A stretch of DNA of 64,000 nt, taken from NCBI RefSeq assembly GCF_036323735.1, contig NC_086034.1, positions 12,397,001 to 12,461,000 on the forward strand, written 5' to 3'. The DNA comes from Rattus norvegicus (taxonomy: Eukaryota; Chordata; Mammalia; Rodentia; Muridae). Made by a program: the position numbers and the translations under genes. The notes below the pieces were generated by a model, which saw only the letters and a list, made by a program, of their open reading frames with translations, did not search any database and was not told where the DNA came from. Of this stretch, positions 34,736 to 46,999 are shown one piece after another; positions within the stretch are counted from its first letter, which is position 1, and each line of letters starts with the position of its first letter.

Positions 34736-34919
34736 AAGACAAAGCATCAATAAAAAAGAAATACCTTTAAATCTGGTTACTGATAAAGAAATTAAATTTA
34801 GATTTTTTTATTCACAAGATTTTTTAAGTTTTTTATAATAAAGTCCATAAAATTTTTAAAAAGAGACACAAGCCATAGATGAAAGGAAATTGCTTAGAAA
34901 TATGTTATTTGATAAAGAA

Positions 34920-35460
34920 ATTGAATTTAGAATTCTCCAAACTCAATTGTATGAAACCAAGCAACATAAGAAAGAGCTAACCAGACAAATAACTGAAATA
35001 AATACTCTGATGGAAAAGAAAAACATGAAAAGATGCTAAGCTTTATTCATCATTAGGGAAATTTGGTTGAGGTAATGAGATCCCATTACACATTGTTATA
35101 GTCACTAATATTTATTTTTAAAAATTTCCTGACAGTCCTAGAGATAATAACGAAGCCACTAGAATACTCACACAGAGCTAATGAAAACCCAAAATAGAAT
35201 GGGCCCTGTGAAATATTATTTAACTATTTCTCTGAAAGAGAAACACATTTAACACACAGCCCAACAATCCTGTCCCTAGATATTTGTCCAAGAAGAAATG
35301 AAAACATGTTTGCAGAAAACTGGTAACAAACGTTACATTGATTTCATTCACAGTCACCAAAGGAAACGACAAAATGTTTTTTGACAGGCAAATGCATCAG
35401 TAAAGTGTGTTTTGGTATGCTTCAGAATGCAACTTACCAGTAAAGAGAAAAATTGCTGAC
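34920..35460 (+). mobile_element. Ancient L1 ORF2 3' fragment
   Basis: Degenerate match to the end of ORF2 in old L1s. The landmarks are 'aagatgctaagctttattca' followed by 'cattagggaaat' (35032-35063), 'gagatcccattacaca', 'cacagcccaacaatcctgtc' (35256-35275) and 'tggtatgcttcagaatgcaa'. No open frame remains. Confidence 0.7.
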
Positions 35461-35499
35461 AACACATCATAGAAAATTCTCAAATGCTTTATACTAAGT

Positions 35500-35700
35500 A
35501 ATAAGGTCCAAGGTCAGAAGCCTGGCTCAGTATTAACAGTCAGTGCTAAGTGCCAAACTGACAACCTGTGATCAATCCTCAGAACCAACATGGTGGGCGA
35601 AGAGAGCCAAGCCTGGAATGTTGTGCTGTGGTTTCCACATGTAGGCATTACCGTATGCGTGCACACATGTGTATACACAGACAAAAATGAAAAGATAACC
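35500..35700 (+). mobile_element. B4-type SINE (tRNA-derived)
   Basis: 'tgtgatcaatcctcagaacc' (35567-35586) is the B-box region. It follows a degenerate head and precedes 'aacatggtgggcgaagagag', ending in a CA/TG-rich, A-rich tail. Diverged. Confidence 0.65.
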
Positions 35701-36135
35701 AGAGGATCAAGGAGTTTGCTGTGTGATAGTATCTCCTAGGAATGCCACAAGAAACACCATGAAGTCTCACCCACATGCCTGTCTATATGTGACCTGAATA
35801 AGGACAACAACAGGCATGACAAAGCCAATGGGGTGGGTGGGACTCAGGATGCTCCAACCCAAAACAAAGAACTATAGGCACCTAAAGAATGCCGAATGCA
35901 TGAGAAATGTTCTTTCCCAGGGATGTACATACCAATTGGTTATCTAGTTGATCAGCTCTGGAAACATACACACACTGAACACATTGTACTTGTATATTCA
36001 GGAATTCAGCTGGTAATGAAAAAGAAAGAGATCAAGTAGGGGTATATTGGGAGGTTTGGAGTGAGGAATCAGAATGGTGAAATGATGCGATTATACTCTC
36101 CAAAATAAAAGAAATAGTTAAAAATCAATACATAC
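35701..36135 (+). mobile_element. Rodent L1 (Lx-type) 3' UTR fragment
   Basis: It follows the order of the Lx 3' UTR: 'cctgaataaggacaacaaca', 'atgacaaagccaatggggtg', 'acaaagaactataggcacct', 'caattggttatctagttgat', 'ggggtatattgggaggtttg' and a terminal 'aaaataaaagaaatag' at 36102-36117. Older than the rat-type copies. Confidence 0.8.
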
Positions 36136-36194
36136 ATAAATGTAAAAGATTTAGAATAGCAATAAAATCTAGCCAACAAAAGATCACATACTAA

Positions 36195-36300
36195 ACCTGG
36201 CACAATGACACACATGTAATTCTAGCATTTGATGGCTGAAAAGGAGAGCTTGACATTCAAGGCCAGTGTTGAGCTACATAAGAGACTATGTCTCCAAAGC
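36195..36300 (+). mobile_element. B1 SINE, diverged
   Basis: 7SL-derived: 'acctggcacaatgacacaca', then 'tctagcatttgatggctga', 'ttcaaggccagtgttgagct' and 'actatgtctcca'. The 65-aa frame crossing it is spurious. Confidence 0.7.
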
Positions 36301-37018
36301 GTTATACAATGCACTTCTACTTCGATAATATTTTCAAGTTCAAAACATTTGGATAGAAAACCCTCACAATGTGGAGGTCTGGAAAGAAGCACTGATGACT
36401 TCTTAGAGAGCCAGAAATACTTTTAATATTGGCTACATAACTATAAGCATTTGTGGAAACACAGATATATACACAAAATGATTAGAACTTGGTGTGTAAA
36501 ATGTATTCCTTAACAACCTTGACTTTAAAATAGGCTCAAGAAATATGCTCAGATGATCAGCGTGTGGCGGACAGTTTTACTCCACAGGGGCTCAGAGCAG
36601 TTCAGTGGCTCCCACTGTCTACCCTGTGCTCTACCCACTTACTTACCCATCTGTGCCTCCAAGTCAGCTGTCTCTGTGTAGTCTCTTTCAGAAGAACGAA
36701 TGTCAAAGAGAAAGAAGTGTGAGACGAAGTAACCATGTACTTCATTGCTCCAAGTGGTTTAAAGGTTGCATCTGGCATTCACTACTTCTCTTCTATAGTA
36801 CCAATTCTAAGTTTTTCTCTGTTCCCAGTTGTTAATCCTGATGGGTAACGGAAACATTAATTGTCTTGCTGATAAGAATCAGTGACAGAATTATGACTTC
36901 TTTTTGCCTTCTTATCTCTGGACCCAGATAACCCAAAGCACAAACATAGCATCCAAATACTCTACTTCAACTGGACCTTACTCTTGAACATGTATCCCCT
37001 TTAAAGAGCATGGACTCG
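36301..37018. other. Unassigned sequence
   Basis: No gene or named repeat. Confidence 0.4.
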
Positions 37019-37131
37019 GGGTTGGGGATTTAGCTCAGTGGTAGAGTGTTTGCCTAGCAAGCACAAGGCCCTGGGTTCGGTCCCCAGCTCCAAAAAAGAA
37101 AAAAAAAAAGAAAAAGAAAAAAGAAAAACAC
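37019..37131 (+). mobile_element. ID SINE (BC1-like)
   Basis: Close to consensus: 'ggggttggggatttagctca' (37019-37038), A box 'tagctcagtggtagag', B box 'gggttcggtcccc' (37074-37086) and an A-rich tail with G interruptions (37093-37128). The intact A and B boxes make it the most recent-looking SINE here and a candidate for polymerase III transcription. No clear target-site duplication. Confidence 0.92.
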
Positions 37132-37754
37132 GGAGTCATGGGTTTTAGCCACAATAATTCACCTAGTCCCATAGAGCTGAGGCAGAGCAGACAGCCATAC
37201 TTATAGTAAGGCAAATGTCGCAGTGGACCAGTCACTATGGTGTAGACCACCACATGGAAGTTGATATCCTGATAGACTGTTGAATGATTGACTGAAGACA
37301 CAATGGCAGCAGCCGTTCAGTGGAAATGAGCGTAGCTGTGAAACAACCAATGCAGAGACTCATGTTGTGATGTCATGATGTTATTGCATATGAGCCTGAA
37401 AACCAAGGACAGAACACAAGGAGTCCCAGCTGACCACATGGTCAACAGATCATGGGAGGAATGTGTGCTTAGTGTATAAAACTTTGGCCTCTTTAAGGTG
37501 TCTATTATCCAATGGTGTTTGTGGTTGGGGGGGGGGCGCTGAGAAAAATTTAGAATAGGTACTATTCTAGAAGAATAAACATCTGATTTTTCCAGAATAG
37601 AAGAGAGTAATGTAGCTACCACTATGAAGTAGACAGCTATTATTTCCAAATAGGGCTATCCCAGGTACTAGGACAAACTTCCATTGATGAAGTGTTGGAA
37701 GAAGACAGAAACTATATCGGTTATGTCGTGCACGCATGTGCGTGCGTGCATGCA

Positions 37755-37755
37755 T

Positions 37756-37803
<48 letters not shown>

Positions 37804-37890
37804 TGTCTGCCTGTCTGTCTTTCTGCCTTTCTGTCTTTCCGCATGCATGTATGTATGTATGTATGTATGTATGTATGTATGTATGTATGT
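37755..37890. repeat. (TG)n, (CTGT)n and (ATGT)n compound microsatellite
   Basis: TG run at 37755-37803, CTGT/CTTT units at 37807-37840, ATGT units at 37846-37890. Cysteine/valine/tyrosine-rich frames across it are not genes. Confidence 0.95.
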
Positions 37891-38058
37891 GTCTGTATGT
37901 GTCTGTGTCTATATAGGTGTGCCTGTGTGTGTTTATAATTTTATTTTTGTAAGAGTTTGTTTATTGTACAGGTGCACTGTCCTATCACTCTGTTGACTGT
38001 AAGAGAATTAATATTAGCTAGCAGCACGTATTCATCTAATTAGTACTTTCATATTGGT

Positions 38059-38770
38059 GGGGTCCAGAGTCACCTCACAAACCACAAGAACACGAATCTC
38101 AGTCAGACAGTTTATTGAGCATATGTCCTGGGACCGATCCTTCAAGGTCATAGCCTACCCTCAGGAGCTAAATATGACCCCACATCAAGATCCTACAAGG
38201 CTTTTTAAGCCTGAGATTTACAGACATCTGTGGCAAGTGATTTCAGTTAAGTCAGGATTTAAAGATAGAGGATTTCCTTAGGTACATGTCAAGTACACAT
38301 TCATTCTGCTCCCATTGATTGGGGTATTCAACTGTGGAGGGAACTTGCTTGACTAATATTTATGTGTCAACTTAGTCAGTTACACATGTACATCCTACTT
38401 TTCTGCCAAGTAGGTTGGTAGTTCTCAGGGAGGTCTTAAAATTTACTTGATCTCTTATTCTAAATAGGTGCCGGTGTCTCTCTTGTGCTGGGGTCCACGC
38501 CAGGTACAGCTTATTAAAGGTGAATACCATAAAACTCACACACAGATAGAGGAAGTGCTGTTAAGTGGTTGGTTCAGGCCAACCTATACAAAGCAGGTCT
38601 ACTGACTTCTATTGTGCTTGATTTCTAAGAACACCAAAGCACAGAGCATCCTAGTAACAACATATAAGAAAGTTTCCTTATGACATTAATAATCTTACAC
38701 AAGATGGCAGGCTAGACAGGTAACAGTTTCCTAGGTCTTAACATTTTACCTAGGCCTTAACAGATGTCTC
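38059..38770 (-). mobile_element. ERV LTR-like fragment(s), tentative
   Basis: 'tggggtccagagtcacc' (38059) and 'ctggggtccacgccagg' (38491) are similar openings about 430 bp apart. Each is followed by sequence with an antisense polyadenylation-like signal ('cagtttattgagc' 38107-38119; 'cagcttattaaagg' 38508-38521). This looks like one or two reverse-oriented rodent ERV LTRs. No viral gene is recognisable, and I cannot name the family. Confidence 0.35.
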
Positions 38771-39654
38771 TTCTGAAGTAGATGCTTCTCTCCTAAAGAA
38801 AAAAATATAATGAAGGTATGGGTCTCAAGGAATTGGATTTAACTAAGACTCTTTATGCTAAATTCTCCAAAATGCCTGAGAATTTCCTTTCCCTAGTGTA
38901 CAGTCATGTGACCAAATATTCATAGACACCGTGGAGAGGACATAGGATTGATTATAGCAGCTCCTTATAATGTCATGCTGTTCTGATATTCTGGATACCT
39001 CTTTAGTCAAGAGATCTTATGCTCAAAACCTCAGTGTGGTACAGAAACTATGAAAAGATAAAGGTTTCTACTGCGGTGGCCACCCTCACTCTCCTGCTCC
39101 TCCACTCTTGGAATCATCTCCCTGACTCTAGAGTTTAAGCAGCATAGTTCTAGACTTTGTAACTATTTTGGCACTGCAGATGCCATGGTCTCTTAACTAT
39201 GACTAGAATTTCCTCAGGTTTCTCCTCCTACCTTACCAACTATTGTGTTAATTGCAGTTCCCATCCTTTGAACTTACTTCCTATTCCCTACTGTCTTGTG
39301 AAGCAAAGTGCTACCATCCTTCGGGGCATTACTGGGATGATTCTGTTTGAGGCCTTCTTCAATGGTTAACCCAGCCTGGAGAGGAGAGCTGTATCTGAAT
39401 TTTTATGTTACTAACATACTTCACACCAGTGTATCACTAGAGGGGTCTCAGTGACTGTTTCCCCAAAGCCTTCTCCTCTCTGGTGATCTTTGAGCCTCAG
39501 TAATATATTTATTTTAGCATGACCACATCCCTGATCCTTTTAATCCATCCCCTCACTGTCTGCTATAGTAATTCTGTCATTGTAATATCACTTGCTATTG
39601 GAAAGGCCTCAACTATAGTTCCATCGAGATAACAGCTGTTTTCTTTTTATTATA
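38771..39654. other. Unassigned sequence
   Basis: No gene or named repeat. Confidence 0.4.
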
Positions 39655-39982
39655 TGTGTATACTTTGTATGTATGTCTGTATATAATGTGTGTACGGTGC
39701 TCACTGAGGCCACAAGAGTCAGATCCCCTGGGATTGGAGCTATGATTGTGAGCCACCATGTGATATCAGGCCAGTTAATCCTTTGGAATAGTGGCCAATG
39801 TATGCATGCATGTCTATGCATCACATGCATACAGTGTTTACTTAAGTTAGAATGGGGTGTAGGATCTCTTGGGACTTGAGTTATAGACTTGGAAATGTGT
39901 CAGATAAGTGCTGGAAATTGAATCCAGATCCTCTGGAATAGAAACTAGGACTCTTAACCACTCAGTTATTCCTCCAACCCTA
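39655..39982 (-). mobile_element. Two adjacent B3/B2-type SINEs, reverse orientation
   Basis: The right copy (about 39795-39982) ends in 'ggactcttaaccactcagtt' (39949-39968), the reverse of the tRNA-like head. The left copy (39655-39790) carries the same antisense mid-body ('gagtcagatcccctgggatt' against 'ggatctcttgggacttgag') but lacks the head. Both begin with TG/AT-rich antisense tails. Confidence 0.7.
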
Positions 39983-40377
39983 ATGGAAGCTTACTGGAAA
40001 ATGTTAGGATATGTCTCTCTAATTGTAGGGCTATAGTAATCTGAGGAAACCAATACTTTGGATGTATCCACATAGGTCCTCTCATATAATGTGTTAGAAT
40101 TCTACATATTTCTATGTAGAGCCCTATCTGGGTGTAAGGAAACTGCATTAGTTATGCATTAATTCATCTGTAAAATATAGCCATTCTTTTAGACCTTGAA
40201 TTTAATCTTCAGGCTTGTTTTTGTGTTTGTTTATGTGTTTGATTGATTATTGGTGATTATGTTTCCTCACTGCAAGATAAAAAAGCAATTTGTAATCTAC
40301 CCAAGAGATTTTAAGACTAATATTTAATATCCAATCTTTTGTTAATTCTTTCTCAACTTACTATCTATTTATAAGGT

Positions 40378-40698
40378 TGTCTTAGGGTTTTATTGCTGTG
40401 AACAGACACTATGATCAATGCAAGTTTTATAAAGGACAACATTTAATTGGGGCTGGCTTACAGGTTCAGAGGTTCAGTCCATTATCATCAAGACTGGAGC
40501 ATGGCAATATCCAGGCAGGCATGGTGCAGAAGGAGCTGAGTTCTACATCTTCACCCTAAGAAAACCAGGAACAGACTGAGCATCCTCAGGCAGCTAGAAA
40601 GAGGGTCTCCAAGCTCACTCCCACAGTGATGCACTTCCTCCAACAAGACCACACCTTCTAATAGTGTCACTCCCTAGGCCAAGCATATGCAACCATCA
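40378..40698 (-). mobile_element. MT-like solo LTR, reverse orientation
   Basis: It begins 'tgtcttagggttttattgct' and ends '...gcaaccatca'. It is the same family and orientation as 2121-2425 and somewhat less diverged ('aattggggctggcttacagg' at 40445-40464). TG/CA ends fit a MaLR LTR. Confidence 0.7.
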
Positions 40699-41309
40699 CA
40701 AAGGTCCATGAAATTTATTAAGAGAGGCTCAATCTCATTATCCTAGTAAGTGCCACCTTCCGTGTGCTCCAAAAGCCTGAATCCATATTTATTGGTGTGC
40801 CTGTACCAGAGAGCTCCTTCAAGTTACACTGAGATTTTAACAATCAGGCCACCACTTTGTACCAGAGTGAGTCCGTGTTCTGCCTGCTACCCTGGATTGG
40901 GGCTCATTGGCCACTAGAGAGTTGGACCACAAATTTTGTGATGTAATCACAAAAGCCTTTCACACCATTTATCTTTAGAAACTAAAAATGTCAGTTAAAA
41001 ACACAGACACTGAGGTGGATGCCAAAGTGCAAAAGAGGTATTTGGTAACAATACAGAGGAAATGGGATTGGCTAGGGGAGAGATTAGATGGATATGCCAA
41101 TGTGCCACCACTTTGGTGAGAAATTTCAGAGGAGTTCAAACTAAAAATTTCTGAGCTTAAATATAGTCCTTTTGCTCAGTCATTGGCTGAAGAGTACACC
41201 AAGAGCATGAAGTCTGCTAGTGGGCTTTCCTTGTTGGCTTGAGAGAAAAGTATAACCCAAGGTCTCAAGATGCGCTGAAAGATATCTGTTTGGCCCGGGG
41301 TTTAGGTAT
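40699..41309. other. Unassigned sequence, possibly LTR-derived
   Basis: No gene. The stretch around 40980-41290 has the texture of an old LTR or ERV piece, but I cannot name it. Confidence 0.35.
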
Positions 41310-41741
41310 TCAATTTAAGTTCTCAATGAAGATATGAAAATGACCAATAAATATTTAAAAAGATATCCAATGTCCTCAGCCATGAGGGAAACTAAAAGTG
41401 CCTTGAGTTTTTATCTCACCCTAGCCTAAATGGCTGCATTAAGAAGAAGGTCAACAAATGATTGCAAAGATGTGGTACAAAAAGGAGACTTTGGGTTCTG
41501 CTAATGGGGATGTAGAATGATGATGTTGCTTTGAAAATCAACATGGACATTTGTAGAAGAACTAACCCACATAACCCAGCTCCTCCACTCTGTGTGTAAA
41601 CATTCTTACCAGAGAGATGCTCACATGCCCATGTTCATAACAACTAATCCAGGAAATCAGCCTAGATGTCTATAAATGGATAAAGAAAATGTGGCAAATC
41701 ATGCAATGTGATTTTACTCAGCCATAAAGGAAAAATGAACT

Positions 41742-41890
41742 CACATTGAATGTGGAGGCTCACACTTGTACTTCAAGCATTTGGAGTCATTAAAACAGAA
41801 GAATCACCATGAGTTTGAAGCCAGCCTGGACTGAACAGAGAGGTGCAGGTCAACATGGTCTGCAGGGTTAAGCCCTGTCTCAAAATTCAA
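41742..41890 (+). mobile_element. B1-like SINE
   Basis: 'ggctcacacttgtacttcaa', 'gtttgaagccagcctggact' and 'gttaagccctgtctcaaaat' follow B1 order. A short insertion separates the middle from the 3' part. It sits between ORF2 and 3' UTR sequence of the old L1. Confidence 0.65.
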
Positions 41891-41995
41891 TTAATTAATT
41901 TAATTTAATCATAGCAGTTGAGAGAAAGTGAAGGGAACTAGAAATCCTCATGCTCAACAAAAATAACACGATTCCTATGATCTGAAGCGCCTATA

Positions 41996-42000
<5 letters not shown>

Positions 42001-42049
<49 letters not shown>
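42001..42049. repeat. (TG)n microsatellite
   Basis: About 24 pure TG units within the old L1 3' UTR. Confidence 0.95.
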
Positions 42050-42050
<1 letters not shown>

Positions 42051-42539
42051 TTGCAGTGGGTCTTGAGATTAGAAAGGGGATCATGAATGGAGAAGAATCA
42101 GTCTTAAGGGAGGAGTGAAGCAGGCAAAGAGAGCATAATGGAATATCCAGAACATGAGAAGAGAATCAGGTTATTGATGGGAGGAAGGGAACCAGTGATG
42201 GGGTATATGAGTTAGGAGAAAGATGTAGGGGAGGGGACAAGCGATAGCAAGGTAGGCATGAAAATGTCATGATGAAACCCATTACTTCATATAGTAAATT
42301 TAGAAAATTCTCTTAAAATACTTAGATGCATCAAAGAGGAACTGGAAAAGTGGGGTGAGCTGGAAGATGCCCGCTCACCCCACTCCTCACTACCAGGCTC
42401 ATTTTGAAGGAATATCTGAATGTTATGTTGCCACAGCCAAGAATATTTTAAATTTTAAATAAAGAATAAGAATAAATCTAGTGAACTTCGAGCATTAAAT
42501 ATAAAAGTTTGTAATAAAGCTATAAAATAAGACAGTGTA

Positions 42540-43520
42540 ATATAGAAATGATCACAGGCAAATACATTAATGAGACAAAATTGAGCCCAGAAATAGAGCC
42601 ACACTTATGTTCTCAATTAAGATTTGAAATAAAAGCACTAATGTATTGAAGAGAAGGGGAAAATCCTTTCAACACATGGTGGTAGTGCAGTGGATATTCA
42701 CTTAGAAAAAAAATAAATCTTAATCTCTACTCACACCTTACATGAAATTATTCTGAAATGGATTAAAGACCTAAATTTAAATGCTGGAGCCATCAAGTTC
42801 CAGGAAGGAAGTGAACAGAGTGCTTCCACAGCAAAAGAGAAAGAAGAGATCTTAGCTAGGACCCAGAATGCAGCAACATTTCAAGGGGAAACTGATAAAT
42901 TAGACTGCATTAAAGTCTAAGGGTTCTGCTCATCAAGATGCATCTGAAAATGACAGGTTGGGAGGAAATGATAATACATATATCTGATGAGTACTCTAGA
43001 CCTAGACAAGACTGACAGATAGATAAATGGACATGGGAAGAAGGAGAGACAGAAAAAGGGAGAGATAGGAAGGGAGGGGTATGAGAGGAAGGGGGAGTAA
43101 AGGAGGAAAGGAGAGGAGAATCATTTACCAGAAAAATTCAATTGGGCAGAAGCTGTGATAGTTAATAATGGGATGCATGTGAGTCATCAATAATCCTAAT
43201 AAAAAGCTTTCAGTACCACTAGGCACTAAGGAAATGGCAAATTAAAACCAATGGTGTATTATTGAACATCCATGAAAATAACTAAAATTTAGGGAACAAA
43301 ATCCCAGTGACACCAAATCTTGATGAGGATGTGAATAGCCCAGAATTCTCCCTCTGGCTATAAAGGGCTGTATAATAGTGAAATGCTCTGTAACACTGGC
43401 TTTTGCTTTATTTCCAGTTTAAACCTATACCTACTCTCTGACCCAATAATGACTCTGTTACCATGTACTTGCCCACATACAGTAAAAACAGTGTACATGA
43501 ATATCCACAATGAAGAGGAA
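42540..43520 (+). mobile_element. Ancient L1 ORF2 3' region with purine-rich interruption
   Basis: Landmarks of old mammalian L1 ORF2: 'aaattgagcccagaaataga' (42579-42598), 'cttacatgaaattattctga', 'ggattaaagacctaaattta' (42760-42779), 'agactgcattaaagtctaag', 'gaaatggcaaattaaaacca' (43231-43250) and 'ctctgacccaataatgact'. A GA-rich stretch (about 43010-43125) interrupts it. No open frame survives. Confidence 0.7.
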
Positions 43521-43730
43521 GTCAGTTGTCTTCTCTTTTCTCCATCTTAGACAGTTCAGCAAACACTTGAGCTGAGTAAGAAAAACAGACATGAGAATAT
43601 ATATTGCACTACTCAGTTAACATGAAGTTCCAGAGCTGGCAGTACTTGGAGAAGGAGAAATCGAATAAGTAGCTGGCTCCAGGATAGCAAACAGATATGA
43701 TCTGGGGAAATATGAAGCAACTTTTTATAA

Positions 43731-43956
43731 CAGTGGTTCTCAACCTGTGGGTCATGACCCCTTTAAAATCGAATGACCTTTTCACAGGGGTCACCTAAGA
43801 CCATCAGAAAACACAGATATTTACATTATTTCAAGTTATAGCAGTAGCAAATTTACAGTTACAAAGCTGTAATGAAAGTAATTTTATTGTCGGAGGTCAC
43901 CAAACATGAGGAACTCTATTAAAGGATCACAGCATTAGGAACAGTGAGAACAACTG
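43731..43956 (+). mobile_element. Non-autonomous hAT (URR1-like) DNA transposon
   Basis: It opens 'cagtggttctcaacctgtgg' and ends 'gtgagaacaactg', imperfect terminal inverted repeats of the hAT-Charlie type. The body ('aaacacagatatttacatta', 'atgaggaactctattaaagg') matches the short rodent element I know as URR1. At 226 bp it has no transposase and would have been mobilised in trans. The 8-bp flanks ('tttttataa' side and 'ctctagac') do not match, so the duplication has decayed on the left. Confidence 0.85.
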
Positions 43957-44211
43957 CTCTAGACTACTAAAATATTATCTCTGTATTACACATGTGTGGA
44001 AAACCTCATCAGACTGTTCCCTTCAGAAATAATCATCTTGCTACATTAAGTTAACCAGTTATTTTAAAAGTATAGAAACTTATTAACAACAAGCAAAACT
44101 ATGTCAACTCCAGAGGGGCTACCTGTCATGGAGGTGGAAGGATGGAGAATCTCAGACAGCATATGTGACCAGTAACTCAGAACAAAGACTTTAGAAAGAG
44201 TATCAAAACCT

Positions 44212-44214
<3 letters not shown>

Positions 44215-44251
<37 letters not shown>
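44215..44251. repeat. (TA)n microsatellite
   Basis: About eighteen uninterrupted TA units. Confidence 0.95.
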
Positions 44252-44253
<2 letters not shown>

Positions 44254-46164
44254 CAGTAGCACAGGAACTCCAGTTATAGGCATGCTTCATACGAAAATAT
44301 CTATCCATGCATATGTGTGCATACATATAGCGCTGCTCTTCTACGTTCTACTATATTTGTAGCCACCAATGATATGCACTAGCAAGTCGATTATAGACCT
44401 GTCCATGTGACCGTCAAGAGTAGAACAAAATTAAATACTATTTAATAAGAGGAATGAAAAAGTCATAAATAAAGTGAATAACATGGATAACTCTCAGAAA
44501 GCCAGACACACACATGGTGCATTTCCATACACATGAGCAAATCAGTGGGCAGCCCAGAATGCACTGTCAGTTCTACGCAACACAGCACAAGGAGAGCTAT
44601 AATTTTACCAGTTTATCCTTTTGCTCTCTCACGTTAATCCTGCCTTACAATATAAATTTATCAAATTATCTCTCTATTACTTTGTCAAATTTATTAATTT
44701 GTTTACTTACTTTAGCAATGAATTGTTCACACATTCTGTGTTCCTGATATACATCTCTTCAGTGAAGTTTAGAAAAGTAGGTCACCTACTTTCTTATGAC
44801 ATTATAGGGAAAACCCTAAAGAGTCCATTGAAAACCATTAGAACATGTTCAAAATCAATAACAAAACTCAATATCATTTCTGCTCACTTACATTAAACTA
44901 TCCATTAGTAAATCATGAATAAAGATGTTAGACTAATGGTCCATGATACATCTTTAAAAGTTACAATCACATGTAATATCTCTCCTTCCATTTTTCAAAA
45001 ACAAAACAAAACAAACAAATAAACAAAAACATGAAATACTGTTTCCCCTTTGTAATTGGTATGTGGTTGATCTGGAATTACTGTTAAAGACATGAATTTC
45101 CAAAATAGACAGCTCAGGATTACTTCATCTAGTAATTTCCCTTTACTCTGTTTTTTTCTGAACTAATAAGCATTGATCCATTGGTTATCCAAATCTCACA
45201 ATACTTTCTTAGAATATTCAGAAAGCTACACTTAACTAGCTCACAACACTTTTGAACGTCTTTTCATAAGTATTGCACATGTACTCAATTTAGAGAAGTT
45301 CTCTCCTTGCTAATCTCAGATATGGAGACCGAACCTAAGACCAAAGAGAATGATATGGCTGTTGTAAGATACTGAGGGCACACCAGGTGGAAAGGGCGTG
45401 ATATCTGAATCACAGCCACTAACCTAAAGGGGTGGAGCTCAACCAGGGAGGTCGTCCCTGGTTATTCCCTGGAGGGAAGGAGCTGGATCTTGGAGGGAGT
45501 TACCAGGTATCCAGATCCTTCTGATGCCCTGCTTAGCTCTTCACTGCTCTCCAGTATGTCCTTCTGTCTTCCTCTGGGAGGTACATATTCCCTGGAACCT
45601 TGCTCATTCTCAGAACTGGAAGCCAGGCAAGTCCAGTATCACTGGCAGCAGCTGTTGATGCAGACACAACGCACTCAGGAACATATGAGGCCATTCTGCA
45701 CAGAAGATAGATCAGTGATTCATCTAGTTAGGATTCTGTGATCATTTCAACACAGAAAGTTTAAGGGGATGCACATAGGCACCAAACCTTCTCTTTCCTC
45801 AGGGCAAACCAGCCCTAAAAGGCCAGAATGCTGGCCCTCAAATTTTAATGCTGCTTCTCCTGAGTGCTCAAGAGTTTCTCTAGCATGACTTTTGAATTGT
45901 CTGCCATTATCCCACACCAGTCCACTGCACAGTAAAGAGGGGCCACCAGCTCTGCTCAAAGCTCTCAGCCTAGTAGCTTCATTTAGCAATGGCCCTCTTT
46001 CCTCCATAGTACTGACAATATTTTGTCTAAAATGCTAGGGAATTTTTTTCATGTCTTCTCCATGAGTATCAGGACCTTACATTTACCTCCCATAAAAAGC
46101 TCCTTTGAAGCGGGTTGGGGCAGGAGGGAGTTTGTGTGTGAGAAACCCAGCCAAGGACACTGGT
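44252..46164. other. Unassigned sequence, no gene recognised
   Basis: About 1.9 kb without a repeat that I can name. The part from 45340 to 46000 is less AT-rich. Frames of 83 aa (45490-45741, plus) and 86 aa (45747-46007, minus) lie there but show no domain. I cannot exclude an exon, and I see no splice-site pair with coding bias to support one. Confidence 0.4.
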
Positions 46165-46300
46165 ATTTCCACACATAATCCTCACAATGGCTCCACGGGG
46201 AGGATTATCACCTCTTTATAAATAAACAAAGGATCAGGAGTATTGATCAAAAACACAGTGTGAGAGAGTCAGAGCTTTAAGCCAAGCTGAGGCCTGCCTC
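46165..46300 (-). repeat. MIR-type SINE fragment
   Basis: 'cataatcctcacaatggctc' (46173-46192) then 'aggattatcacctctttata' is the reverse of the MIR 3' part. It is followed by a degenerate core near 46255-46290. Confidence 0.65.
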
Positions 46301-46539
46301 ACATGGGAGCATACTTTTCAGCTGCCACTCAGCAAACATCTAGACCCCACCCAAGGGGCCAGGCCTGTGAGAGAGTGCAATGGTAGACCAGATGAACCTT
46401 CTGCCTGTACTGGCATCTTGAAGTACACTTGAGAGGAAAGGAAAAGCTTGGGAAGAAGTAATGTGACTACAGGGAGAGAAGAGGTCCAGGAACTTGCTCT
46501 GAAGCTGAAATTATTTCTTTTTAAAGAATATCAAGATAG

Positions 46540-46990
46540 CATTGATGTTTAACAATCTGGGTGCCCAACACACACAGTTTGACATTTGCATGTGCCTTTT
46601 CCCATGAACCCATCACACTATCAACATTATGAACAAACCCTAACCTGTGTCAATGCTTCTTCTAGCTCATTTACATCCCCTCCCTTCACCCTCTGCAATT
46701 CTCGGGCAGTGGGGCATTGGTTTCTGTCACAGTAGCTTAACAGTTTGCGTGTCATGTAAGTGCAATTGGCCTCTGTCACTCAGGAGAATGGAACATGGAT
46801 TTACCCATGCTCTTCCATGGAAGGGCTACTTAGTCATTATTATTGCTGAATAGTATCCCACTATATGGATCCATCTTGGTTTTCTTATCCATCCATCTAT
46901 TAGTGGCTATTTGGACTGTCTCCAGCTGATGATTATAATAAAACTAGTCACTATTGTGTACTCATCATGTACATTAAAGCGAGATGAGGT
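46540..46990 (-). mobile_element. Ancient L1 (L1M-like) fragment
   Basis: Antisense landmarks in order: 'cccatgaacccatcacacta' (46601-46620), 'gggcattggtttctgtcaca', 'attattgctgaatagtatcc' (46839-46858), 'cactatatggatccatcttg' and 'ttatccatccatctattagt' (46886-46905). These are the reverse of old L1 ORF2 end and 3' UTR. Confidence 0.7.
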
Positions 46991-46999
46991 CATAGGTCT

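Larger units (their letters stand above)
41310..42310 (+). mobile_element. Old L1 ORF2 end and 3' UTR, interrupted by a B1-like SINE
   Basis: The ORF2 end is readable at 41330-41740 ('atgaaaatgaccaataaata', 'caatgtcctcagccatgagg', 'atgatgttgctttg', 'atgtctataaatggataaag', 'ttttactcagccataaagga'). A B1-like SINE occupies 41742-41890. The L1 tail resumes with 'atcctcatgctcaacaaa' and a 3' UTR containing a (TG)n tract (42001-42049), ending in A/T-rich DNA at about 42310. Confidence 0.7.

Noticed and set aside
37019..37092. tRNA-Ala-like gene
   Set aside because: Same reasoning: ID/BC1-like SINE with an A-rich tail, not a tRNA.
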